Positions 1 to 6,156 of a DNA stretch of 11,346 nt are shown in pieces (position 1 is the stretch's first letter; every line of letters begins with the position of its first letter). Position numbers and translations under genes: made by a program. Below the pieces are notes generated by a model. It saw only the letters and a program-made list of their open reading frames with translations, ran no database searches and was not told the origin of the DNA. The stretch is from NCBI GenBank assembly GCA_937883885.1, contig CAKZXL010000310.1, positions 1 through 11,346 of the forward strand, in the 5' to 3' direction. The stretch comes from an uncultured Aquincola sp. Its GTDB lineage: Bacteria; Pseudomonadota; Gammaproteobacteria; Burkholderiales; Burkholderiaceae.

Positions 1-1
1 C

Positions 2-133
2 CCGGCCAAGCAGGTGGCCTCGTACTTCAGCGCCCTCTTCAACGGCGACGCCGACGCCCGCCAGGTGATGGTGGCCACGCTGCGCCAGTGGTGGGCGGGG
101 GTGGCGCCGGGGCGGGCGGAAGAGACGCGCTGA
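2..133 (+). CDS. C-terminal fragment of an unrecognised protein
   Basis: An open frame runs in from the left edge and stops at the TGA at 131-133, giving 43 visible residues. The fragment ends in a helix-like stretch containing a Trp-Trp pair (RQWWAG) and a charged tail (RAEETR). Codon choice is G/C-rich at third positions, as in the neighbouring real genes, and a well-formed gene start lies 57 bases downstream on the same strand, which supports this being a true gene end. No family is recognisable from this tail alone. It could be the end of a regulator or an enzyme; the left part of the gene is needed. Confidence 0.5.
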   Translation, partial: PAKQVASYFSALFNGDADARQVMVATLRQWWAGVAPGRAEETR

Positions 134-190
134 CGAGGCACGGCAGTTGCCGCCCTGCGGGCATCTGTAACGCTCAGACAAGGAGAACCC

Positions 191-409
191 ATGAGCCAGA
201 CCGACAACGACAACGTCGAAGCCATCTACCAGGAACTGGTCAAGGGCGTGGGCCGCGAGAAGGTCACCGAGGCCAACGCCACGCGCCTGATTGAGCTGGC
301 CGACCGCGACAAGCACACCGTGCTGGCCGAAGAGCTGCGCGAATGGGCCATGGGCTGCGGCGGCGCGGTGACGCAGGGCCAGAACCAGGGCGGCAGCTCG
401 GCTTCCTGA
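191..409 (+). CDS. small hypothetical protein, 72 aa
   Basis: A 72-residue acidic, mostly helical-looking protein of unknown function. The start ATG at 191 has an almost ideal ribosome binding site, AAGGAG at 180-185 with 5 bases of spacing, which strongly supports translation. The first 60 residues read as amphipathic helices rich in Glu, Asp and Lys. The last 20 or so are Gly/Gln/Ser-rich (around GCGGAVTQGQNQGG) and probably disordered. One cysteine is present; there is no signal peptide or membrane segment. It lies 57 bases after the gene ending at 133, so the two may be co-transcribed. A stem-loop 22 bases after its stop could close the transcript. I do not recognise a family and assign no function. 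Confidence 0.72.
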   Translation: MSQTDNDNVEAIYQELVKGVGREKVTEANATRLIELADRDKHTVLAEELREWAMGCGGAVTQGQNQGGSSAS

Positions 410-430
410 CGACAGGCAAGGTCAGCATTT

Positions 431-455
431 GCCTGGCCACGCACCGGTGCCAGGC
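431..455 (+). terminator. stem-loop after the 72-aa gene (possible terminator)
   Basis: A perfect 7-bp inverted repeat, GCCTGGC at 431-437 and GCCAGGC at 449-455, encloses an 11-base loop. The palindrome GCACCGGTGC (441-450) lies inside and could form a competing fold. It starts 22 bases after the stop of the 72-aa gene, a usual place for a terminator. No T-run follows, so it is not a classical intrinsic terminator. It may instead stabilise a 3' end or be incidental in GC-rich DNA. Confidence 0.3.
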
Positions 456-625
456 CGGTGGCGGGCGCCGGATCGGCGCGTGTTGACGAGACAATCGCGC
501 GATCCCCGCCTCACAGCGGCGCCACCGTTTTTGCATTTGCCCACGGCCTTGGTCGTCGGGCCGGTCGGCTCCGGCAGTCGTGCATCCGGCGGACTTGTAC
601 CCCGCCCGCACCGACTGCGCCGACC

Positions 626-1612
626 ATGCCGCTGCCCCCCCTTGAACGCCAGCTGCTGCTGGGCTTCATCTTCGACCACCTGGTGGACGCGGTAGTCACC
701 GTCTCGCGCAGCAACCGCATCGTCGCCGCCAACCAGGCCACCTTCAGCCTGTTCGGCTATACCGAGGCCGAACTGCTGGGCATGGAGCTGTCGCAGCTGA
801 TGCCCGAGCGCTACCGCGCGGCGCACCGGCACGGTGTGGAGGCTTACATGCAGTCCGGCGGCCAGGTGCGCAGGACCGAGGGCTACGTCGACGTGATCGG
901 CCTGACCAGGGACGGCCGCGAGATCCCGATGTCCTTGAGCATGGCCTGCACCCATCACAATGGCGAGCTGTTCCTGACCGGTGTGCTGCGCGACATGTCG
1001 GAGCTGGCGCAGGCGCAGGCCACCATCCGCCGGCAGCTCGACGAACTGCGCGCCGCCAACCTCCGCCTGCAGGAACAGGCCGAGCGTGACCCGCTGACCG
1101 GCGTGCTGAACCGGCGCGCACTGCAGCGGGTGATCGACGAGCACTGGGCCGCCGCCTGTGCCGACCGCTGCCCGCTGGCGGTGATGCTGTGCGACATCGA
1201 CCACTTCAAGCGCTACAACGACACCTACGGGCACCTGGAAGGCGACCGCTGCCTCAAGGCCGTGGCCGAGACGCTGACCCAGGCGCTGGGCGCCCACGGC
1301 ACCGTGGCCCGCTTCGGCGGTGAAGAATTCCTGGCCTTGATCCACCCCGGCGCCCCCCTGACGGCCGAGAGCGCTGCCGCCCAGGCGCAGGCCGCGGTGC
1401 GGGCGCTGGGGCTGCCACATGCCGGCTCGCCCGATGGCCACGGCGTCACCGTCAGCATCGGCGTGGCGGTGCAGCAACCCCACCATGACCGCCCCGACGC
1501 CCTGATCCGCCATGCTGACGACGCGCTGTACCTGGCCAAGCGCACCCGCGACCGCTATGTGGTGTGGAGCCCGCAACTGCTGGGCGGTGCGGCGGCTGCG
1601 CCGGGTGAGTGA
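626..1612 (+). CDS. PAS-GGDEF diguanylate cyclase
   Basis: Predicted diguanylate cyclase that makes cyclic di-GMP from two GTP, with an N-terminal PAS sensor. In the 328-aa form starting at ATG 626, a PAS domain covers about residues 12-125 (NRIVAANQATFSLFGY is typical), a short helical linker about 127-153, and a GGDEF domain about 154-315. The GGDEF domain opens with DPLTGVLNRR, has the metal-binding CDIDHFK segment (Asp190) and the active-site loop RFGGEEF (GGEEF 231-235), so catalysis should be intact. The product-inhibition site RxxD, expected five residues before GGEEF, reads GAHG (222-225) and is therefore absent. No membrane segment is visible, so it should be cytoplasmic. The frame extends upstream to a GTG at 458, but that extension is low-complexity and neither start has a good ribosome binding site; 626 is the only ATG before the PAS domain. 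No partner gene is adjacent. Confidence 0.9.
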   Translation: MPLPPLERQLLLGFIFDHLVDAVVTVSRSNRIVAANQATFSLFGYTEAELLGMELSQLMPERYRAAHRHGVEAYMQSGGQVRRTEGYVDVIGLTRDGREIPMSLSMACTHHNGELFLTGVLRDMSELAQAQATIRRQLDELRAANLRLQEQAERDPLTGVLNRRALQRVIDEHWAAACADRCPLAVMLCDIDHFKRYNDTYGHLEGDRCLKAVAETLTQALGAHGTVARFGGEEFLALIHPGAPLTAESAAAQAQAAVRALGLPHAGSPDGHGVTVSIGVAVQQPHHDRPDALIRHADDALYLAKRTRDRYVVWSPQLLGGAAAAPGE

Positions 1613-1671
1613 AGGTGCGGCCCGGCATGGAGGCCTGGCGTTGTGGTGCGTGCGCTGCCGCTGCAGGCAAG

Positions 1672-1702
1672 ATGGGCGCCTCTCTTCCTGCCAGGTGCCC
1701 AT
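1672..1702 (+). terminator. stem-loop downstream of the diguanylate cyclase gene
   Basis: The arms ATGGGCGCCT (1672-1681) and AGGTGCCCAT (1693-1702) pair over 10 bp with one G-T mismatch (G-U in RNA), around an 11-base loop. It lies 60 bases after the stop at 1612 and 48 bases before the GTG at 1750. There is no following T-run, so a classical rho-independent terminator is doubtful. It could be a 3'-end stabiliser or a leader structure of the next ORF. Otherwise I see nothing in 1613-1749. Confidence 0.35.
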
Positions 1703-1749
1703 GACGTTCGGGTGCACGGGCCGGTGTCCCCCACATCGGAGCAACCACC

Positions 1750-2025
1750 GTGGCCAATCGAAGCTATCTCTACGCCAGCGATGTCATACCGGGCCAGCCA
1801 GACGCCGAAGGCGGCAAGCTGGTGGGCCTGTCGGAATGGCGTTACGACATCCCCCTCGTCTTCAAGCTGCTGGCCAGCGGCCGTCCGCGGCTGTGCCCGT
1901 CATTGGTCTGGAGCGGCTACGGCGATGTCGCCATCGTCGGCGACTACGCGGCCGGCCTGGCGGCGCTGGACGCGTTTCTGGCGCACTTGCCGCACGCGGC
2001 CCCCGCAGCAGACGCCCGCGAGTGA
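1750..2025 (+). CDS. short hypothetical protein, possibly a truncated family member
   Basis: A 91-residue frame from a GTG at 1750 to TGA at 2023-2025, preceded by GGAG (1738-1741) at 8 bases spacing. The N-terminus MANRSYLYASDVIPG, followed by GLSEWRYDIPLVFKLL and the stretch AIVGDYAAGLAALDAFL, matches my memory of an uncharacterised bacterial family that begins MANRSYLY and is usually clearly longer. I could not check this. The last dozen residues (HAAPAADARE) are low-complexity and look like read-out past a break point. The likely reading is a 5' fragment of that family, truncated on the 3' side where a LysR remnant begins. No function is known to me. It may still be translated, since the start region is intact. 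Confidence 0.55.
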   Translation: MANRSYLYASDVIPGQPDAEGGKLVGLSEWRYDIPLVFKLLASGRPRLCPSLVWSGYGDVAIVGDYAAGLAALDAFLAHLPHAAPAADARE

Positions 2026-2073
2026 ACGCCGCGACCGCAAGCAGACCATCCTGCCGGCCATCCGCTGGCTGAC

Positions 2074-2301
2074 AGCGGGCTGGACGCGTCCATCTCCGCG
2101 GGCGATGGTCTGTGGTCGGTCGCCACGATGAAGTACCTGATGCCCGAGTCACTGCTGCCGGTGTGCAGCCCGTCGCTCATCCATCCGCGCAAGCGGCTGG
2201 CGCAGCAGCAGCTGGCCAAGCTGCCTCTGATCCAGCAGAGCACGCGGCCATCTGCCTGGCGGCACCGGTTCGATTCAGTGGGCCTGGGCGTGGCCCGGGT
2301 G
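2074..2301 (+). pseudogene. remnant of a LysR-type regulator (effector-binding domain only)
   Basis: In the frame that runs through 2128, the translation reads LDASISAGDGLW, then LMPESLLPVCSPSLI, then LPLIQQSTRPSAWRHRFDSV. This order and spacing are typical of the substrate-binding domain of GcvA-like LysR regulators (D-x-x-I-x-x-G-D-G-x-W, then PVCSP, then L-x-x-x-x-x-R-P-x-x-W). Nothing before about 2074 matches the N-terminal winged helix-turn-helix, and nothing after about 2301 matches the end of the domain, so only about 75 residues of a normally 300-residue protein remain. There is no credible start; the first in-frame ATG (2128) falls inside the domain. It is best seen as a decayed fragment and cannot regulate DNA. 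Its 3' boundary coincides with the end of the minus-strand ORF at 2303. Confidence 0.65.
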
Positions 2302-2302
2302 T

Positions 2303-2497
2303 CTAGTTGTGGGAGCCGCGCTTGGACTCTTCGGCCTGGCCGCGCTGGGCCGATCCCTTTTGGTGGGTTGGCAGCGGCGTGCCCGTGGGCGCCGGGTCCT
2401 GGCCGGTGCCGGTGTTGTTGATGCGCTCGGCCATCCAGTCGTTGGTGGTGTGTTCATCGGTGGGCGGTTGCTGCACCGGCAGGTTGCGTTGTGACAT
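2303..2497 (-). CDS. small hydrophilic hypothetical protein, 64 aa
   Basis: A 64-residue, very hydrophilic protein starting at ATG 2497-2495 on the minus strand. It is rich in Gln, Thr, Pro, Asn and Ser, with no Cys or hydrophobic segment, so it is probably disordered (it contains NDWMAERINNTG and PTHQKGSAQRGQ). The ATG is preceded by GGAG at 6 bases spacing, which favours it over the in-frame TTG 12 codons upstream (2533). It is divergent from the aldehyde dehydrogenase gene, with 94 bases between the two starts. Its stop lies beside the edge of the LysR remnant. I do not recognise a family. The opposite strand is also open here, but its products look like shadow translations. Confidence 0.5.
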   Translation of the reverse strand: MSQRNLPVQQPPTDEHTTNDWMAERINNTGTGQDPAPTGTPLPTHQKGSAQRGQAEESKRGSHN

Positions 2498-2503
2498 CGT
2501 CTG

Positions 2504-2507
2504 CTCC
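2504..2507 (-). promoter_or_regulatory. ribosome binding site deciding the start of the 64-aa ORF
   Basis: GGAG on the minus strand, 6 bases before the ATG at 2497. The alternative TTG start at 2533 has no comparable motif, so this site selects the shorter product. Confidence 0.45.
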
Positions 2508-2591
2508 AGGTTGTCGAAACCTTGCTGCGGCAAGCGTTGTGCCGACGGTGCGACACTTTCCGGCTCAACATCTGTTCAGTGAGGAGCGCGC

Positions 2592-4040
2592 ATGACGACG
2601 AATGCCTACCGAGACACCCGGCTGCTGATCGACAACGAATGGGTTGATGCCGCCGACGGCCGCACCCTGGATGTGCTGAACCCCGCCACCGGCAAGCCCA
2701 TCGGCCGCGTGGCCCACGCCAGCCGTGCCGACCTCGACAAGGCCCTGGCCGCCACGCAGCGCGGCTTCCAGGCCTGGCGCAACACGCCCGCGCATGAGCG
2801 TGCCGCCATCATGCGCAAGGCCGCCGGCCTGGTGCGCGAGCGGGCCGACGCCATTGCCCCGTTGATGACGATGGAGCAAGGCAAGCCGCTGGCCGAAGCC
2901 AAGGTGGAAGTGATGTCGGCCGCCGACATCATTGAATGGTTCGCCGACGAAGGCCGCCGCACCTATGGCCGCATCGTGCCGGCCCGCAACCTGGCCGTTC
3001 GGCAAATGGTGCTGAAGGAAGCGGTGGGCCCGGTGGCCGCCTTCACGCCCTGGAACTTCCCGATCAACCAGGTGGTGCGCAAGCTGTCGGCCGCGCTGGC
3101 CACCGGCTGCTCGTTCCTGGTCAAGGCACCGGAAGAAACCCCGGCTTCGCCGGCCGCGCTGCTGCAGGCCTTCGTCGATGCCGGCCTGCCCGCTGGTGTG
3201 GTGGGCCTGGTGTTCGGCAACCCGGCCGAGATCTCCAGCTACCTGATCGCCCACCCGGCCATCCGCAAGGTCACCTTCACCGGCTCCACGCCGGTGGGCA
3301 AGGAACTGGCGGCGCTCGCCGGCCAGCACATGAAGCGCGTGACGATGGAACTGGGCGGCCACGCCCCGGTGATCGTGGCTGAAGACGCCGACATCGACCT
3401 GGCCGTCAAGGCCCTGGCCGGCGCCAAGTTCCGCAACGCGGGCCAGGTGTGCATCTCGCCCACCCGCTTCCTGGTGCACAACCGCGTCAAGGAACGCTTC
3501 ATCGACGGCTTTGCCTCGCGCGTGCAGGGCCTGAAAGTGGGCGACGGCCTGGCCGACGGCACCACGCTGGGCCCGCTGGCCAATGCCCGCCGCATCAGCG
3601 CCATGGCCAAGGTGATGGAAGACGCGCGCCAGAAGGGCGCCCGCATCGTCACCGGCGGTGAGCGCGTGGGCAGCGAAGGCAACTTCTTCGCGCCCACCGT
3701 GCTGGCCGACGTGCCGCTGGACGCCGACGTGTTCAACAACGAACCCTTCGGCCCGGTGGCTGCGGTGCGTGGCTTCGACACGATGGAAGAAGCCATCGCC
3801 GAAGCCAACCGCCTGCCCTTCGGTCTGGCGAGCTATGCCTTCACCCGCTCGCTGGTCAACGCGCACAAGCTGTCGCAAGACCTGGAAGTGGGCATGCTGT
3901 GGGTCAACCAGCCCGCCGCCCCCTGGCCCGAAATGCCCTTCGGCGGCGTCAAGGACTCGGGCTACGGCTCCGAAGGCGGCCCCGAGGCGCTGGAGCCTTA
4001 CCTGGTGACCAAGTCGGTGGCGATCCTCAACGCTGATTAA
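2592..4040 (+). CDS. NAD(P)-dependent aldehyde dehydrogenase (succinate-semialdehyde dehydrogenase-like)
   Basis: A full-length 482-aa soluble aldehyde dehydrogenase that oxidises an aldehyde to the acid with NAD(P)+. The usual motifs are all present: FTPWNFP with the oxyanion-hole Asn155, cofactor-binding FTGSTPVG (229-236), MELGGHAP with general-base Glu253, NAGQVC with nucleophile Cys287, and NEPFGPV (383-389). The start ATG at 2592 has GAGGAG at 2581-2586, 5 bases upstream. The variants [11 protein letters not shown] (177-187) and [12 protein letters not shown] (282-293) differ from classical GabD (NAGQTC) and belong to a clade usually annotated as succinate-semialdehyde dehydrogenase, though its real substrate is uncertain. 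No GABA transaminase, transporter or degradation gene is adjacent, so context does not settle the substrate. The 3' end overlaps the convergent kinase gene by 14 bases. Confidence 0.93.
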   Translation: MTTNAYRDTRLLIDNEWVDAADGRTLDVLNPATGKPIGRVAHASRADLDKALAATQRGFQAWRNTPAHERAAIMRKAAGLVRERADAIAPLMTMEQGKPLAEAKVEVMSAADIIEWFADEGRRTYGRIVPARNLAVRQMVLKEAVGPVAAFTPWNFPINQVVRKLSAALATGCSFLVKAPEETPASPAALLQAFVDAGLPAGVVGLVFGNPAEISSYLIAHPAIRKVTFTGSTPVGKELAALAGQHMKRVTMELGGHAPVIVAEDADIDLAVKALAGAKFRNAGQVCISPTRFLVHNRVKERFIDGFASRVQGLKVGDGLADGTTLGPLANARRISAMAKVMEDARQKGARIVTGGERVGSEGNFFAPTVLADVPLDADVFNNEPFGPVAAVRGFDTMEEAIAEANRLPFGLASYAFTRSLVNAHKLSQDLEVGMLWVNQPAAPWPEMPFGGVKDSGYGSEGGPEALEPYLVTKSVAILNAD

Positions 4041-6096
4041 GCTGGCTGCTCAGCAGGCCCTTCACCCGCGCCACCAGCGCCTCGAGCGTGAAGGGCTTGA
4101 CCAGCACGTCCATGCCGGCCGCCAGGTCGGCGGCGCCAAGCACCGCGTTGTCGGCATAGCCGGTGATGAACAGCACCCGCAGCTGTGGCCGCAGGGCCAG
4201 GGCGGCGTCGGCCACCTGGCGGCCGTTGAGTCCGCCCGGCAGGCCGACGTCGCTGATCAGCAGGTCGAAAGGCTGGGCCGACTGCAGCAGTGCCAGGGCG
4301 CCGGGGCCGTCTTCCGCGGTCGTCAGGCTCAGGCCCAGGTCGTGCAGCGCATCGGCCACCAGCAGGCGCACCTCGGCGTTGTCTTCCACCAGCAGCACCT
4401 GGCCGCTGAGGGTCGGCTCGGGCTGCGCCTGCGGCAGGGCCATGGGCGCGGCCGCTGCCGGCCGGGCAGCCTCGGTGCTGCGGGGCAGCAGCAGCCGCAC
4501 CGTGGTGCCCTGGCCCGGCACTGAATCGATCTGCACCTGCCCGCCCGACTGGCGGGCAAAGCCATACACCATCGACAGGCCCAGCCCGGTGCCGCGGCCG
4601 ATGGGCTTGGTGGTGAAGAAGGGATCGAAGGCCCGCGCCACCACTTCGGCAGGCATGCCGATGCCGGTGTCGCTGACGCTCAGCGCCACATAGTCGCCCG
4701 CCGGCAGATCCAGCGCCGTGTCGTCTTGTGCCAAGTGCTCGTTGGCCAGCGCCAGTTGCAGCACGCCGCCGTCCGGCATCGCGTCGCGGGCATTGATGCA
4801 CAGGTTCAGCAGCGCGCTTTCCAGCTGGTCCACGTCCACCCGCGTGGGCCACAGCCCCGGCGCGGGCGCATGGCGCCATTCGATGCCCGGCCCCAGCGAG
4901 CGGTGGATCAGCTCGGCCATGCCGGCCACCAGCTCGTTGAGGTCGGTGGGGCGCGGCGCCAGCGTCTGGCGGCGTGAGAAGGCCAGCAGCCGGTGCGTGA
5001 GCGTGGCCGCTCGCCGCGTGGCACCGCGGGCGCTGGTGAGGTAGCGGCCCAGGTCGGCATGGCGGCCACGCTCGATCAGTTTTTCGATCAGCTGCAGGCT
5101 GCCGCTGATGCCTTGCAGCAGGTTGTTGAAGTCGTGCGCCAGCCCGCCGGTCAGCTGGCCGACGGCTTCCATCTTCTGGCTGTGGCGCAGCATCTCCTCG
5201 GTGCGGCGCAGCGCATCGGCCTGCTCGCGCTCGGCCGTCACGTCGCGGCCGACCGCGCTCATCACGCCATCGCCCGGCGTGGCCGTCCACGAGATCCAGC
5301 GGTAGCTGCCGTCGCGGTGGCGCATGCGGTTGTCGAAGCGGTGCAGCGAATGGCCTTCGGCCAGCTGCTGCAGCTGGTGCTGGCTGGCCTGGCGGTCTTC
5401 CAGGTGCACCAGGCCCATCACGTCGGTGCCCAGGGTGTCGTCTTCGGTCCAGCCCAGCAGCTGCGTCCACGCGGGGTTCACGGCCAGCACGGTGCCGTCC
5501 AGCCGGGCCACCAGCATCAGGTCGGAGCTGAGCTGCCACAGCCGGTTGCGGTCGGCGGTGCGCTCGGCCACCTGGCGCTCCAGCGAGGCGGCGGCTTCGG
5601 TCAGCCGCTGCTCGGCCAGCATCTTGCCGGTGGTCTCCAGCGCGGTGTCCAGCATGCCCAGCACCTGGCCGCGCTCGTCGCGCACCGGGCTGTAGCAGAA
5701 GGTGAACCAGGCCTGCTCGGGCCGGCCATGGCGCTCGACCACCAGCGGCAGGTCTTCCACGAAGGTGGCTTCACCCGCGTAAGCGCGTTCCAGCAGCGGC
5801 CGGATGTCGGGCCACACCTCGGCCCACACCTCGTCGATGGGCTTGCCCAGCGGGGCGGGCTTGTGGCCCAGCATCGGCCGGTAGGCGTCGTTGTAGAGCA
5901 GCGTGCGCTGCGGCCCCCAGGCCATGCACTGCGGAAAGCTGGAAGCCAGCATCATGTTGACCGCCACCCGCAACACCACGGGCCAGCCCGCCATCGGCCC
6001 GAGCACGTGCGTCGACCAGTCGAACGCACGGAACTCCGCCGCCATGCCGCTGTCGCCGGCCGGGAAGTTGTCGGGGGTGGGGGGTGGGGTGGGCAA
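4027..6096 (-). CDS. hybrid sensor histidine kinase with PAS domains and a C-terminal receiver
   Basis: A 689-aa cytoplasmic-looking hybrid kinase with no membrane segment. Domains in order: a PAS-like sensor about 20-155 ([15 protein letters not shown], then [11 protein letters not shown]), a short coiled coil about 158-185, a second PAS about 186-290 ([18 protein letters not shown]), a HisKA dimerisation domain with His321 in [11 protein letters not shown], a HATPase domain with N-box NARDAMP (Asn435), DTGIGM (476-481), FDPFF and GTGLGL (502-507), a Pro/Ala linker, then a receiver about 565-685 with acidic pair Glu571-Asp572, Asp616 (ISDVGLPG), Thr645 and Lys667. Phosphate should move from His321 to Asp616. 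No output regulator or Hpt gene is adjacent, so its target is unknown. The frame opens at a TTG (6096) with no ribosome binding site; ATG 6045 (codon 18) is an alternative that keeps all domains. The nuclease gene ends 60 bases upstream on the same strand. Confidence 0.93.
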   Translation of the reverse strand: MPTPPPTPDNFPAGDSGMAAEFRAFDWSTHVLGPMAGWPVVLRVAVNMMLASSFPQCMAWGPQRTLLYNDAYRPMLGHKPAPLGKPIDEVWAEVWPDIRPLLERAYAGEATFVEDLPLVVERHGRPEQAWFTFCYSPVRDERGQVLGMLDTALETTGKMLAEQRLTEAAASLERQVAERTADRNRLWQLSSDLMLVARLDGTVLAVNPAWTQLLGWTEDDTLGTDVMGLVHLEDRQASQHQLQQLAEGHSLHRFDNRMRHRDGSYRWISWTATPGDGVMSAVGRDVTAEREQADALRRTEEMLRHSQKMEAVGQLTGGLAHDFNNLLQGISGSLQLIEKLIERGRHADLGRYLTSARGATRRAATLTHRLLAFSRRQTLAPRPTDLNELVAGMAELIHRSLGPGIEWRHAPAPGLWPTRVDVDQLESALLNLCINARDAMPDGGVLQLALANEHLAQDDTALDLPAGDYVALSVSDTGIGMPAEVVARAFDPFFTTKPIGRGTGLGLSMVYGFARQSGGQVQIDSVPGQGTTVRLLLPRSTEAARPAAAAPMALPQAQPEPTLSGQVLLVEDNAEVRLLVADALHDLGLSLTTAEDGPGALALLQSAQPFDLLISDVGLPGGLNGRQVADAALALRPQLRVLFITGYADNAVLGAADLAAGMDVLVKPFTLEALVARVKGLLSSQLNQR
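6073..6093 (+). other. G-quadruplex-type G-run over the kinase start
   Basis: Four uninterrupted guanine runs separated by single thymines (G5-T-G6-T-G4-T-G3) on the plus strand. This is the pattern expected of a very stable parallel G-quadruplex with one-base loops. It lies on the template strand of the kinase gene and encodes the Pro/Thr-rich residues 2-8 of the TTG-start form, so the mRNA carries the C-rich side and the fold would form in DNA, not RNA. More G-runs follow to 6155 (for example GGGG at 6112-6115 and 6132-6135 and a run ending at 6155). Confidence 0.5.
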
Positions 6097-6156
6097 CGGG
6101 TGTGACAGGGTGGGGTTGCGCTGATTGTGGCGGGGTTGGTTGGTGGGCGGGGGGGC

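Noticed and set aside
483..488. TTGACG as a -35 promoter element for the diguanylate cyclase
   Set aside because: No acceptable -10 hexamer is found 15-19 bases downstream; the hexamer alone is weak evidence.
458..625. Upstream GTG start extending the diguanylate cyclase by 56 residues
   Set aside because: The extension is Pro/Arg/Ala-rich, has no ribosome binding site and begins right after a stem-loop; ATG 626 directly precedes the PAS domain.
422..1744. Long minus-strand open frame opposite the diguanylate cyclase gene
   Set aside because: Its translation is His/Gln/Gly/Val-rich without motifs, the usual antisense shadow of a GC-rich gene; the plus strand has a complete PAS-GGDEF domain order.
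2531..2533. TTG as start of the small minus-strand ORF (76 aa)
   Set aside because: No ribosome binding site; the ATG 12 codons later has GGAG at 6 bases.
2565..3878. Long minus-strand open frame opposite the aldehyde dehydrogenase
   Set aside because: Antisense shadow with low-complexity His/Gly/Gln composition; the plus-strand gene has every catalytic motif.
4993..6105. Long plus-strand open frame opposite the kinase
   Set aside because: Composition is that of a shadow frame (repeated Val/His/Gln/Leu runs) and the kinase on the minus strand accounts for the sequence.
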